Assembly: GCF_016741785.1 (NCBI RefSeq)
Contig: NZ_JAERRL010000004.1
Coordinates: 1-64,000, forward strand
Direction: 5' to 3'
Length of the DNA stretch: 64,000 bases
DNA from: Streptomyces sp. 7-21
GTDB lineage: Bacteria > Actinomycetota > Actinomycetes > Streptomycetales > Streptomycetaceae
Shown: positions 8,101 through 18,200 of the stretch, in pieces
How positions within the stretch are numbered: position 1 is the first letter of the stretch
Layout: the number at the start of each line of letters is the position of its first letter
Program-made: the position numbers and the translations under genes
The notes under the pieces: model-generated
Seen by the model: the letters and a program-made list of their open reading frames with translations, nothing else
What the model was told of the DNA's origin: nothing
The model's database searches: none

Positions 8101-9907
8101 GGCGGAGACCGGACCGGGCGAGGACGGTGCCGTGCCCGCCGGGGACCCGCCCACCGACCTGAGCGTCCTGGTCGAGGCCGTCCGGGCGGCGGCCGACGCG
8201 CTGGACGACTTCACGCCGCAGCCATCGCCGTGGCTGCCGCCGCTGCCCACCAGCATCCCGATGCGGGAGCCCGGGGCCGACCCGGACCCGGGCGCGCTGC
8301 GGCTGCCGCCGTTCCCCTACATCCAGTTCGACATGCCGGACCGGCAGCAGCAGCGCCCCGGCCTGATCGACCTGGCCCGCTTCGGCCACCTGTACGTCAT
8401 CGGCGCGCCGCGCTCCGGACGCACCCAGACGCTGCGCACCATCGCCGGCTCCGCCGCGATGCACCTGACCACCGAGCAGGTGCACCTGTACGGCATCGAC
8501 GCGGCCGGCGGCGGCCTGGCGCCGCTGGAGTCGCTGCCGCACTGCGGCGCCGTCGTCACCCCGCACGACCCGGAGCGGCTGGAGCGTCTCATCCGGCGGC
8601 TGCTGGCGGAGCTGACGGCACGCCAGAACCTGATGTCACGTCATGACGTGGCCTCGCTCGATGAGCTGCGGGCCAAGCTGCCCAGCGGCGAACGGCCGGC
8701 GCACCTGCTGGTGCTGCTGGACGGCTGGGACGCGCTGACGTCCGTGCTGGACAAGGCCGACGGCGGGCGGGCCGTGGAGGAGCTGCTGCGGCTGCTGCGC
8801 GAGGGCGTGGCGGCGGGCATCCACGTCATCGCCACCTCCGAGCGGCTGCTGCTCGGCGGGCGGGCCGGGCAGCACAACGACCGCAGGCTGCTGCTGCGGC
8901 AGGGCGACCGCATGGACTTCGCCGCCGTCGGCGTCAACCGCAGGGCGGTGCCGGAGCAGGTGCCGCCCGGCCGGGGCTGGTACACGCCCGGGAGCATCGA
9001 GGGCCAGATCCTGCTGCTGCCCGCGCCGAAGCCGGTGGGCCTGGGCAAGCCCGGTGACCGGCCCGGCGGCGCGGCGGCCCAGGCGTCCGGTGAGCCGGAG
9101 GGCGGCCCGGCGGCCAGGCCCGTGGACCAGGCGGACGCGCTGCGCGCCATCGGCCGCCGCGCCGCGGCCCGGGACGCCGGGGTCAGGGCGGAGCGGCGGC
9201 CGTTCCGGGTCGATCCGCTGCCGGACGTCGTCGGCTTCCAGGAGACGGTGGAGCGGCTGCCGCAGGAGCACCGCCGCCCGATGTACGCGCTGTTCGGCGT
9301 GAGCGGCGACCAGGTGGAGCCGGTGGGCTTCGACTTCGCCGCCGACGCCGGGTCGTTCGTGGTCGCCGGGCCGCCGCACAGCGGGCGGTCCACCGCCCTG
9401 GCCTCGATGAGCGTGTCGCTGCTGATGGGCGGCACGGCGCTGGTGGTGCTCACCCCCCGGGAGTCGCCGCTGCGCCGGCTGGGCGAGCACGGCCTGGCAC
9501 GGGTGATCGCGGACGCCGATCCCACCAGCCAGGTCATCGACGAGGCCGTGGCGGCGGTGGCGGGGCGGCCCGCGGTGGTCGTCGTGGACGACGCCGACCT
9601 GCTGCTGATGGGCAAGGCGGACCAGGCGCTCAAGCGGGTGGCGTCCGCCGGGCGCGACCGGGGCATCGGGCTGCTGCTGGCCGGGCCGGCGGACGGGCTG
9701 AGCACCGTCGGCTGGGTCGGCGTGGCCCGGCGGGCGCGGCGCGGGCTGCTGCTCGGGCCGAAGAACCTGGCCGAGGGCGAGCTGATCGGCGTGCGGCTGA
9801 CGCCCGAGCACCTGCGGCCCTCGCCGGTGCCGGGGCGCGGCTGGACGTCGGACGGGGCCGGGCGGGCGGTGGCCGTGCAGGTGCCGCTGACCGTGCTGGC
9901 GCGGTGA
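5174..9907 (+). CDS. eccC: EccC/EssC-like type VII secretion ATPase with FHA-like domain (FtsK/SpoIIIE family)
   Basis: 1577 aa; motor of the secretion system. An N-terminal ubiquitin-like/FHA-like region (residues 1-160, with GPGAGRVWRLGPGSYEAG) is followed by a Pro-rich linker and two adjacent membrane helices (about 303-342). Three FtsK-type ATPase modules follow. Module 1 has a canonical Walker A GTTGSGKS (719-726) and Walker B LLLVIDEFA (about 826). Modules 2 and 3 have degenerate P-loops with Arg for Lys (GAPRSGRT near 1077, GPPHSGRS near 1399) but keep Walker-B-like VLLDGWD and VVVVDDAD. The FHA-like head is closer to Firmicute EssC than to mycobacterial EccC. The GTG start at 5174 is chosen because GGTTGGA lies 8-9 bases upstream; an in-frame TTG at 5162 is the alternative. 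It converges on the WXG100 genes. Confidence 0.92.
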   Translation: MKLTVTTADPQGRRTDHLLDLPRDATVAELAAALHTPRLFLGDQPLDADAPLGVGGVRDGALLGLGAPVPPLPRAADAWRPPASDPVLVELRHVSGPGAGRVWRLGPGSYEAGTDRSCVIRLAEDGDEPSSTPGEGQGGAPAAGVWITVRDDGSVTFRLPADADPDRCGLRSLTPPPPVDEETGTPLTDEEPEGRQDGGPGGHSEEPPPAGPDGLPQPPPLPPPGQLPPPDDGSVAWPPYADLALGDHLLRITDPSEPDAAVKLSADAMTVEYSRPPRLTPHLDAENINLPGPPAPAGPRPFPFMMMMSPLVMGMAMVALFRSLYFMVLIVFTPLMALGNWLTGRRSNRKRYEEQLRRYRLRRAALELEIRRATVEERYQRNETSPDPAAVLLAASGPGHQLWERRRHHPDYLAIRLGTVARASLKRISDQARESNHRQVNWRLADVPIGLDLPELGVIGITGDAPAARAVLRWAVAQSAVLHSPRDLRIVILTDAEHAEDWAWTRWLPHLRPVRGGPHAPLVALGNDPASTARRVSELLADLQTRAAASSGRRTAPAEPDVLVVVDGAWRMRDVPGLVQVLSQGPRVRMFSLCLDARESLLPEECAAVVTASGNRLTVRSSGTPAVTGVRADQTDPEWCEEVARALAPVRDVTVDADGGLPPEVRLLPLIGQEPPEPAALVRGWQRQPASTAFVVGAGYDGPAVLDLAADGPHGLIGGTTGSGKSELLQTMIASLAAANRPDELTFVLIDYKGGSAFRECAELPHTLGMITDLDGHLVQRALASLDAELKRRERLLAKAGVKDHRDYRAKRARDPQLPPLPRLLLVIDEFATLVRELVEFVPGLISLAQRGRSLGLHLLLATQRPAGAVSNEIRANTNLRIALRVTDRTESQDIINSSAAAGISPATPGRAMVRRGEGPPMPFQTAFVGAERPVPGDGEAEPDPGRERRRPVRAAQVGWGELGRPVALPETADEPAETGPGEDGAVPAGDPPTDLSVLVEAVRAAADALDDFTPQPSPWLPPLPTSIPMREPGADPDPGALRLPPFPYIQFDMPDRQQQRPGLIDLARFGHLYVIGAPRSGRTQTLRTIAGSAAMHLTTEQVHLYGIDAAGGGLAPLESLPHCGAVVTPHDPERLERLIRRLLAELTARQNLMSRHDVASLDELRAKLPSGERPAHLLVLLDGWDALTSVLDKADGGRAVEELLRLLREGVAAGIHVIATSERLLLGGRAGQHNDRRLLLRQGDRMDFAAVGVNRRAVPEQVPPGRGWYTPGSIEGQILLLPAPKPVGLGKPGDRPGGAAAQASGEPEGGPAARPVDQADALRAIGRRAAARDAGVRAERRPFRVDPLPDVVGFQETVERLPQEHRRPMYALFGVSGDQVEPVGFDFAADAGSFVVAGPPHSGRSTALASMSVSLLMGGTALVVLTPRESPLRRLGEHGLARVIADADPTSQVIDEAVAAVAGRPAVVVVDDADLLLMGKADQALKRVASAGRDRGIGLLLAGPADGLSTVGWVGVARRARRGLLLGPKNLAEGELIGVRLTPEHLRPSPVPGRGWTSDGAGRAVAVQVPLTVLAR

Positions 9908-9909
9908 CC

Positions 9910-9951
9910 GGCACGGCCCCGGCCCGCGCGGGGGCGGGCCGGGCCCGTGCC
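9910..9951. terminator. Bidirectional terminator between eccC and the WXG100 genes
   Basis: An 18-bp inverted repeat with one mismatch (9910-9927 with 9934-9951) and a 6-base loop occupies almost the whole 57-base gap between the convergent stop codons. No U tract on either side. Confidence 0.7.
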
Positions 9952-9964
9952 GCGGCGGCGGGTG

Positions 9965-10411
9965 TTACTTGCCCACGCTCGTGATCTGCGTGCCGTCCTC
10001 GTTCCAGGTGAGGGCCGTGCCGCCGATGTTCTTGGAGTCGTCCCACTCCGGCGGGTCGGGGGTCTCGCTGGTGACCTCTTCCGGCTCCAGCTCCAGACCG
10101 CCCTCGCCGTCCAGGCTGGAGAGCGTCCCGGCGAACAGCGCGGCGTCGTTGTTCTCGAAGTTGTCCTTGATCTGCGTGAAGATGTTTGCGTAGCTCTGGA
10201 GATTGCCCGCCGCCGAGTGCAGCGACTGGCTGAACTCCGTGTAGGCCGCCTTCAGCGCCGGGCTGGCCTGTTCCAGGTACAGCCCTTCGTCCAGCAGGTT
10301 CCCCACGCGTTCCAGCAGGCTGTAGATCTCCGGAATGATGATGTTGCACTGCGCCACGAAGGTGGAGCAGGTCTCGGCGATGCCTTCGTAATCTGCGGCG
10401 ATATCCGCCAT
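9965..10411 (-). CDS. WXG100-like (ESAT-6-type) small secreted protein
   Basis: 148 aa. The first about 95 residues are predicted as a helical hairpin, the ESAT-6 shape, with LYLEQASPAL near the turn where W-x-G would normally be. No literal WXG is present. The C-terminal about 50 residues are an acidic, Pro-rich tail ending in a GTALTWNEDGTQI strand pair. Third of three minus-strand genes (43 bases after the previous one), with AGGAG-like sequence before the start. Together with the 105-aa neighbour it looks like the EsxA/EsxB pair expected beside EccC. Homology is by size, helix pattern and context. Confidence 0.7.
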   Translation of the reverse strand: MADIAADYEGIAETCSTFVAQCNIIIPEIYSLLERVGNLLDEGLYLEQASPALKAAYTEFSQSLHSAAGNLQSYANIFTQIKDNFENNDAALFAGTLSSLDGEGGLELEPEEVTSETPDPPEWDDSKNIGGTALTWNEDGTQITSVGK

Positions 10412-10454
10412 CAGCTTCTCCTCGTCTCCAGGGAGTGCCGGCGTTCCGGGACGG

Positions 10455-10772
10455 TCACTGGGAGGGCGGGTTCAGGATGCTGTTCGCGATGTCGGAATCC
10501 ATCTGCTGCATGCCCTCTTTGATCTGGGTGAACTGGTCGGCGAAGTTCTCGACGTTCGCGACGAGCTCGACCAGCTGGTTGTAGAACTCGGTGAACTTCT
10601 GCTCCAGCACCGCGTTCGTCTGCGGCATGGTGAGGTAGTTCGCGATGGCGTGGTCGAAGGCACGCTTGGCCTCTTGCACGGCTGGGTTCAGCGTGTTCGA
10701 GGCGCTGGACTTCATGGCCTGGGTGGCCTCCTCGATGTCGGCGTAGGTGATGCTGACATTTCCCTGGGGCAT
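10455..10772 (-). CDS. WXG100-like (ESAT-6-type) small secreted protein
   Basis: 105 aa, the canonical WXG100 length. Two long amphipathic helices (residues about 8-47 and 54-95) are separated by a short NYLTMPQTNA turn. The usual tryptophan of the W-x-G turn is missing. The C-terminal helix carries QFTQIKEGMQQMDSDI, and the very similar FTQIKDNFEN occurs in the neighbouring 148-aa protein, which suggests the two are paralogous partners. Middle gene of the minus-strand trio, 86 bases after the 403-aa gene. Start ATG at 10772 has GGCGG 6-10 bases upstream. Confidence 0.75.
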   Translation of the reverse strand: MPQGNVSITYADIEEATQAMKSSASNTLNPAVQEAKRAFDHAIANYLTMPQTNAVLEQKFTEFYNQLVELVANVENFADQFTQIKEGMQQMDSDIANSILNPPSQ

Positions 10773-10858
10773 AGGTGTGCCGCCTTTCGGTTACTGGCTG
10801 CGGATGGGGAGCGCCTGCGGGTGAGCGGCGGGAAACGGGGAACGGGCGGCGCCCGTCC

Positions 10859-12070
10859 TCACTTGTCCTCGATCCAGTCGCCGTTCGGCTCGTCCTGGTG
10901 GTAGTGCGTCGTGGTCACCTCTTCCTCGCCGTCGTCGTTGACCGTGGTCTCCGTGACGGTTTTCTGGCCGAGGCCCGTGGTGTGGTCGTAGGTGACCTCT
11001 TCGACGACGCGGCTGCCGTCCGGCCCTTCGCTGGTCGAGGTGTAGTCCTGGACCGTGAAGGGCCAGGCCGGATGGTCCGGGTCGGTGTCCGGCGGGTCGA
11101 TCCTGGTGACGGGGCCGGAGTACTCGGTGGTGGTCGTGGTCTCCTCGCCCGTCGGGCTGGTGACCGTCGTGGTCTCCTCGGTCACCCGGCCGTTGTCGTC
11201 GTAGGTGAACTCGCGGACGGAGGTGATGGTCTCGCCGCCCGCAGCGGTGATCTTCGTGACTTCCTTCGTGACGTTGAAGTCGTCGTCGTACGTCACGGTG
11301 ATGTCGGTCGTCCGGCCGTCGTCGTCCTTCCACTGCACGTGGGTGGGCGGCGAGTCCGACTCCGGCTTCGGCGGCGCGTCGTCCCCCACCGGGGGCTGCA
11401 TGGGCGGCTTCCGGGGCGGATCGTCGCCGATATGGGCGCACCACTCGGGCGGGTTGTCGGCGGAGCAGACCGTGGCGATGTCCGCCCCCGGGTGCTCGCG
11501 GAGGTAGTCCGCGGCGCCGATGTCCTCAAGCCACTTCTGGTAGTTCTCCTGGTCCTGCTCCCAGGTGTCGCAGAAGCCGGGCCGGTCGTCCTGGGCGCAG
11601 ACCTCGGCCATCGTCGCGTCGGGGTGCTCGCGGAAGTAGTCGGCGGCGCCGATCTCCTCCAGGTAGGCGTCCCAGGCCTCCTTCTGCTTCTGCCAGTCCC
11701 GGTACGCCTGCCACTCGTTCTTCCACTGGTTCGCCTGGAGGCCGGTGGCGGAGGCCGCGGCGTTCGCGGCGATCATGCTGTCCTGCTGGAACACCGCGTT
11801 GGCCACGCCCTCGAACATGTTGGCGAAGTCCCGCAGGCGGTCCGCGCCCTCGTTGGTGCGCTGCCGCGAGACCCGGTAGAACGTGTCGAAGCTGCGGGCG
11901 GCGTTCTGGAAGCCGAACACGGCCTTCATGTCCGACTGCGACCCGGTCCCCAGCACGTCGAACGTTTCGGTCGACTCCTCCTGGCTGGCCTTCTCGGCCT
12001 TGTCCGCCATGGCCTTCATGCCCCGCTGCAAGGCGAGGAGCGTTTCGTAGTCCAGCGCGAAATCGGGCAC
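10859..12070 (-). CDS. T7SS-associated WXG-like protein with cysteine-paired tandem repeat and Thr/Glu-rich tail
   Basis: 403 aa. Residues 1-110 form helices like those of larger ESX/EspC-type substrates (LALQRGMKAMADKAEKAS, then RQRTNEGADRLRDFANMFEG). Next come two copies of a roughly 38-residue unit, each with LE(E/D)IGAADY(F/L)REHP and two cysteines about 9 apart (CAQDDRPGFC and CSADNPPEWC). A linker leads to about 170 residues of Thr/Glu/Asp-rich beta repeats (TVTYDDDFNVTKEVTKI, EFTYDDNGRVTEETTT) that resemble YD/Rhs strands and recall the giant protein. GTG at 12070 is chosen because GGGAGG lies 6 bases upstream; the longer frame lacks a site. First gene of the WXG trio and divergent from the giant gene. 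Probably a secreted substrate or chaperone; function unknown. Confidence 0.75.
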   Translation of the reverse strand: MPDFALDYETLLALQRGMKAMADKAEKASQEESTETFDVLGTGSQSDMKAVFGFQNAARSFDTFYRVSRQRTNEGADRLRDFANMFEGVANAVFQQDSMIAANAAASATGLQANQWKNEWQAYRDWQKQKEAWDAYLEEIGAADYFREHPDATMAEVCAQDDRPGFCDTWEQDQENYQKWLEDIGAADYLREHPGADIATVCSADNPPEWCAHIGDDPPRKPPMQPPVGDDAPPKPESDSPPTHVQWKDDDGRTTDITVTYDDDFNVTKEVTKITAAGGETITSVREFTYDDNGRVTEETTTVTSPTGEETTTTTEYSGPVTRIDPPDTDPDHPAWPFTVQDYTSTSEGPDGSRVVEEVTYDHTTGLGQKTVTETTVNDDGEEEVTTTHYHQDEPNGDWIEDK

Positions 12071-12124
12071 GCGTGGCCTCCCACGGCTGCTCGTCCACCG
12101 CCCCCGCCGGGGCGCCTTCGTACC

Positions 12125-12213
12125 CTCCACGCACGGGCACCCGGGGAAGGTTCAGCGCCCGCGCGTTGAACCCCCCGCCGCGCTCGTGCGTGGAGCAGGC
12201 GAGGGACCTTCCC
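12125..12213. promoter_or_regulatory. Three interleaved inverted repeats in the divergent T7SS promoter region
   Basis: Between the divergent starts at 12070 and 12287: arm A CTCCACGCACG (12125-12135) is perfectly repeated in reverse at 12185-12195. GGGAAGGT (12144-12151) is reversed at 12206-12213. A compact hairpin pairs GGTTCAGCGC (12149-12158) with GCGTTGAACC (12163-12172), one G-T wobble. Arm order is A-B-C-C'-A'-B', so they cannot all form one simple hairpin. They may be paired operator half-sites or alternative RNA structures. Confidence 0.55.
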
Positions 12214-12286
12214 GCGGGGCCTGCCCGCGGCGGCGCCCTCACCGGCCTTCGCCACGCGCGCGACGTGAGAGAGGAGACGCCGCACC

Positions 12287-15200
12287 ATGGCCCGTCCCGT
12301 GGACTGGAGCCCGCTGGGCATGGACGGCGACCCCACCCCCGGCGACCCGGCGCGGCTGAAGGAACTCATCACCTCGCAGCAGAAGATGGTGGACCTCGCC
12401 AAGGAGGTCAGGACCTCACTCGATGAACTGATGCGCACCGCGGACAACGCGATGTTCGTGGGCAAGACCGCCGACGCGCTGCGCGAGACCATGGACAAGC
12501 GGCTGCGCAATTACATCGACTCGTACCAAGAGGCGCAGGAACGGGTGCAGAACGCCCTCAAGGCCTACTACGACGTCATGGTCGAGGAGCAGGGCAACGC
12601 CGACCGGGCCCTGGCAGCCGTCGAAGGGCTGGACGAGGACGACCCGGAGCGGGACACCCAGCGCCAGAACGCCGAGAACGCGGGCAGCGCCCTGGAGTCC
12701 GCCGCCGAGACCCTGGCCTCAGAGCTCTCCGAAGCGGCCTACAGCATCGAGTCGGTCATCGACCCCTGCGAGGAGTTCTGGAAGTTCCTCACCTTCTTCG
12801 CCATCGCCCTGATCGTGCCCGCGATCTTCCTCGGCGGCCCGGTCGCGCTGTTCTCCATCGCGCTCAACCTCGCGCTGATGATCAAGACGGCGGTCGACTT
12901 CTCCCAGGGCAAGGCGGGCGTGCTCGAACTCGTCCTGTCCGTCGTCGGCATGCTGTTTCCCACCACCCGGGGCATCAACGTCGGCAAGGTGTGGAAATCG
13001 GTGAAGAGCTGGGGCGGGACCGCCAGCCAGTCGTTCACCCGCAGCATGACCGCCCTCACCAGCAGCATCGCGAAGATGAGCAACATGACGGCGCTGCAGC
13101 TGGTGCAGCACCTGGGCAACCTCGCCATCGGCGGGCTGCGGGCCGTCTTCCTCACCTTCCCGGCGACCGCCGCCACGGCCGTCATCACGGGCCTGCGGTG
13201 GACGGGCACCAAGCTGTACGCCCTGCTGACCGGCGCCAACGGGCTCGCCGGCTACGTCAAGCTGAACCTGAAGCACTTCGGCATCGCGGTCGTGCTGCCG
13301 GTCAACTCCCTGGAGATCGGCCCGAGGCTGACCTGGGCCGGGTTCGTGAACGCCGCCAGGATCTCGGTCGTCAACCGAGGGCTCGGCAACCAGTTCCGCA
13401 CCGGCGCCGTGGTCACCGACCACGGCGTCTTCGACGCACGGATCTTCACCCTCGGCGCCAACGGCGGGCTCGACATCGACGCCCGCGCCTTCAGCCAGTA
13501 CCACCCGGGGGCCAGCCTGGACGACGCGCTCGGCGCGTTCGGTCTGACCCCGATCAGACCGGTCGAGGTGTACCTCGCCGAAGCCGGCGTCAGCATCACG
13601 TTCTCCGGCCACCTCACGTCCGCGGCCAAGGGCGACCTGGCGCTGGCCGAGCTCACGCCGCCCGTCGTCGTCCGGCACGCCCCCGGGCCCAACGGCACGG
13701 TGGTCGCGGTGCCGGATCTGAAGCCGATGCTGGGCGGCAGCAACGCCTCGATCAGCACCCTGGTGATGGAGATCCGCTACGGCGAGTTCACCACGCTGAA
13801 GGCCGTCTACAACGGCGAGGGCATGCGCATCATCCCGATGAGCGCCAACGGCGAGATCACCACGCTCAACGTCGCCGGCATGCCCCGCCTCGGCGAGACC
13901 GTGTCCGTCGCGCAGCACGGCGTCACCCTCTCGCGCGCCGACCTGACCCCGGCCACGAACACCCCGCCGGCGACGTCGTCCACCGCGCAGGCCAGCAGCG
14001 CGGCGGCGGCCAAGGCCAGCGTCGACATCAGCATCGGCGCGATGCCCTCGCTGCGGATGAGCTTCGCCGAGAACGGCATGACCCTCAGCCCGCCCGACGT
14101 CGCCCTGCCGGGCGCCGCCGCCGGTCTCCACCACGCCGGCACCGGCGCGCTCGCGGCCGGGGCCCAGACGTCCGCCCTGGGCGTGACGCCCCCGCACACC
14201 GCCCCGGCGGCTCCCGCCGCCGCCACCCCGCCCGCGCCCGTCAGCCAGGCCGGCGACGTCAGCGCCCTCAGCACCCCGTCGGCCGCCGGCCGCGGCGAAC
14301 AGGCCAGCGTCACGGCCGACATGACCATGTCCGTGCGGGCGGCCACCCCGCCGCCGCAGCAGACCGCCAGCGTCACGTCCGTCACCACGCACAGCCCGGC
14401 GACCGGCACGACGCACGCGACGACGGGCACGCCCCAGCCGGTGGCGCCGGGCAAGACCGCCGAGGGACCCGCCGCCAGCGCGACGGCGAACGGCGGCCTC
14501 ACCCCGCCCGGACTGCGCTCCGTGCCGCCGGTGCAGCTGAACATGATCGAGACCAAGGCCCCGGCGCCGCTGCCCGGCTCGGCCGCCGACGACGCCGTGA
14601 CGGCGGGAGGGGAGGGCGGCAAGGCAGGCGTCGCCGCCCCGCGCGGCACGGGCGCCCACGCGCCGGAACCCTCCGCCCGGACGCTCCCGTCGGCCGAGCC
14701 GCGCGCCGTGCCGCTCGCCGCCTCCGCCGTCCCGGTGCCGCCGCCCGTGAAGGCGGCCACGCCGCCCGCACCCGCACCCGCAGCCGCTGGCGAGGCGGCG
14801 GGACGGCCGCCCGCGCCGTCGCCCTCGCCGGCGGCGCCGCAGACCACCGGGAAGACCGGCCCCGGCTCCGGCGGCGGCTCCAATGGCGGCGACGCGCCCG
14901 GCCTGCCCCGCCTGCCGGAGAGCGCGTCCGGCGCCGGGGCGGAGTACGCGGTCTGGAAGATGCTCTACGACCTCGGGCTGACCAGGGACCCGCTGCCGCC
15001 CATGAACACCAACCTGGGCCGGGTCCCGGTGTACTCCGCGGAAGTGCCGGACCCCGCCGGCGCCCTCATCGAGCTGCGCGACCTCAGCACGCCAGGCGGG
15101 CGGCCGGCGGCCGGCGAGGCGGCCGCGCCCCCGGCGACGCGTCCGGCGCCGCAGCCCGCCGGCCAGCAGACGGCCCCCGCCGCACCGGTGCCGCGGCCGG

Positions 15201-18200
15201 TCGCCGGCCCGCAGGGAGCCCCGCCGCCGGGCACCACCGCCAGCGGGGCCACTCCCACCGGGACGACGGGGACTACCGGGACGACCGGGACGACCGGTGC
15301 GGGCACCACCGGTACCACGGGGACCACCGGCACGGGCGGCGCCCCGCCCGCACCGCAAGGGCGCGGCACCGGCACCGGCACCGGCGCCCCGCCCCCGGCA
15401 CGCGACGGCGCCGGCGGCACGGGCGGCGGCCCCGCAGGCCCGCCGCCCGGGAACACCACCGGCACCGCCCCGGCGCCGAACCAGGTCACCTTCCACCTGC
15501 CGGGCCGCGACGTCGGACGCCTCGGCGTCACCATCGACGGCGTCCACGCGGGCGGCGGCCCCGTCACCCCGGCCCCGGGCGTCCCGGCCCCGGGCGCCGG
15601 CGGCCCGCCGCCCCTCTCGGGCACCGTCGGCCTGCAACGGGTCAGCGGCGGCGACGGCGACATCTGGCGCCTGGAGCAGCCGCTCGCCGACGGGTCCGTG
15701 CTGCGCGCCGAGTTCACCCTCGGCCCGGGCGGGCTCGTCCCCCGCAGCCGGGAACGGCTGGTCTCCGTCCCCGGCGCCGACGGCACCACGCTCCGCTTCA
15801 ACGACCTGGACCGGGGCAGCGATCCGGTGCTGATCCGCGACGGCGACGAGCTGCCCGCGTCCCACGTCGCGCGGCTGACCGGGCTGCCGGACGGCACCAC
15901 CGGATTCCGGATCGACCTCGGCGGCCGCCAGCTAGCCGTCGACGGCGCGGGCGTACACACCCACGACGTCACCCCCCTCGGCCCGCGCGGTGACGCCGGA
16001 GCCGGGGATGCCGGGCTGTACCGGTTCCGGCCGGTGGGCGACGGGCCGGTGACCGTCCGGACGGCCGACGGCTCACTGGTGCGGACCGAGTACCAGTTCA
16101 GCGAGGGCGCGCTGGCCGGTCACGTGCTGGAGGTGCCGGCCGACCGGGCCGTGATGCCGTCGGTGCGCCCGCCGGCCCCGGACGCACCACGGCCCACGCT
16201 GGTGCGCCAGGGCGAGGGCGGCGGCGAGTTCCGGGTGGAGGTGGCCGGGCAGCCGCATCCGGTGGTCAGCCGCGACGGCGAGATCACCGGCCACGCCACC
16301 CCGCTGGAGGGTTCCTCCGGCGACCGGTACGCCTTCCGGCCGGCCAACGGCGGGGCTGTGGAGCTGCGCGACGCGCACGGCAGGCCCGACCCCCGCGTCA
16401 CCGTGACGTACGCCGACGCCGAGAAGGCCTTCCACGTCACCAGCGGCGCGGTCACGCGCTCCTACGGCGAGGCGGACGGCCGCCTGCTGGGCCAGACGTT
16501 CCGCCTTGACGGCCGGCTCCAGGGCAGCACGCTGTGGCTGCCCCCGGGCAGCTCGCCGGGCGCCAGGCTCACCATCGGCGAGGCGGAACACAGCGCCACC
16601 GTCATCCGGCAGGAGGCGGGCGGCTTCCGGGTCGAGGGCGGCGGCCGCCACTTCGCGGTCGACGACAACGCCCACGTCACGCATGAGGTCACCACGCTCA
16701 CCGGCCGCCCCGAAGACGGCCGCACCGGAGACCTGCACCTGTTCCGGCCGGTGGGCAGCGGCCAGGTGACCGTCCGGACGGCCGGCGGCGCCGTGGTGCC
16801 CGGTACCCGGGCCGGAGCTGACGTGGTGACGGTGCCGCACGCCCAGCAGCCGCGGACCAGCCACGTGTACCAGCTGGCCGACGGCTCACTGGTGCGGACC
16901 GAGTACCAGTTCAGCGAGGGCGCGCTGGCCGGTCACGTGCTGGAGGTGCCGGCCGACCGGGCCGTGATGCCGTCGGTGCGCCCGCCGGCCCCGGACGCAC
17001 CACGGCCCACGCTGGTGCGCCAGGGCGAGGGCGGCGGCGAGTTCCGGGTGGAGGTGGCCGGGCAGCCGCATCCGGTGGTCAGCCGCGACGGCGAGATCAC
17101 CGGCCACGCCACCCCGCTGGAGAGCCGGCCGGCCGACCTCAGCCAGACCGAACGGTTCGCCTACGTGCCGGCCAACGGCGGGGCCCCGGCGCTGCGCGAC
17201 GCGCGGGGCAGCACCATCGACGGCTTCACCGTGGGGCGCGACGGCGGCAGCGTCACCGTCAGCCACGGCAATGCCGTCCGTACGTACGACGCCAGCACCG
17301 GCGCCGTGATCGACGACCTGTTCCAGCTGGACGGCGCCCTGGCCGACAGGACGCTGCGCGTCCCGAGAGACCCGGACCGCGCCATGCTGACCCAGAACGG
17401 GGACGCCGAGCCGGTGCGGGCCGTGCCGCAGACACACGGCGGCTACCGGGTCCAGGGCGGCGGACGGCACTTCACGGTCGACAGCGGCGGCCACGTCACT
17501 CACGGCCACGTCACCGTGGTGACCGGGCGGCCCGGCGGCCAGCCCGACGTCTACCTCCACGGCGGCAGCGCCGGAACCGACGCGCCCCGCCTGGCCAACG
17601 GCGACCCGGTGACGGGCGGTACCCGCCTGGACGGCGGCGACGTCGAGCTCCCCGGCACCAACGGCAGCCGCATCCGGTACGACGGCGCCACCGGCGAAAG
17701 GCGCTACGAGACGGTGCCTGTCACCGGCGCCGATGAGGTGGCGTTCCTCAGGGTGTACGAGCACAACGGCGTGCGGGCGGCCGACGCGCTGGACACCAGC
17801 CAGAACCGCGCCGCCGGCGTGACGGTCACCGCCCGGCCGGACGGCTACCGGGCCGTCCACACCGACGGCCGGGCCTGGCTGTTCGCCGCCGACGGGCGCC
17901 TGCAGGTGTCCGTCGGGAGACCGGCGGACGATACCCGCATCCGCACGGTCACGGACTACCGCGGCACCACGGCGGAAACCTTCGGGGTCCTGGAGCTCAA
18001 CGACCAGCTGGGCCGCGGCTTCCTGCGCCCCGGCGACACCCCCAGGCTGCTGGACGGCGAGCTGTCCATGGTGGAGAACCGCACCGTCACGGTGCTCTCG
18101 GACAACGGCACCGTGACCGGCTACGAGGTCTCCGTCCCCGGCGGGGAGCTGGCCGGCGAGTACAGCCGCTATGACACCCTGGGCCGGATCACCGAGCAAC

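Noticed and set aside
12719..15865. 1048-codon minus-strand and 1000-codon plus-strand frames over the giant gene's linker
   Set aside because: Low-complexity Arg/Gly/Ala translations in the wrong frame of a repeat-rich GC-rich gene.
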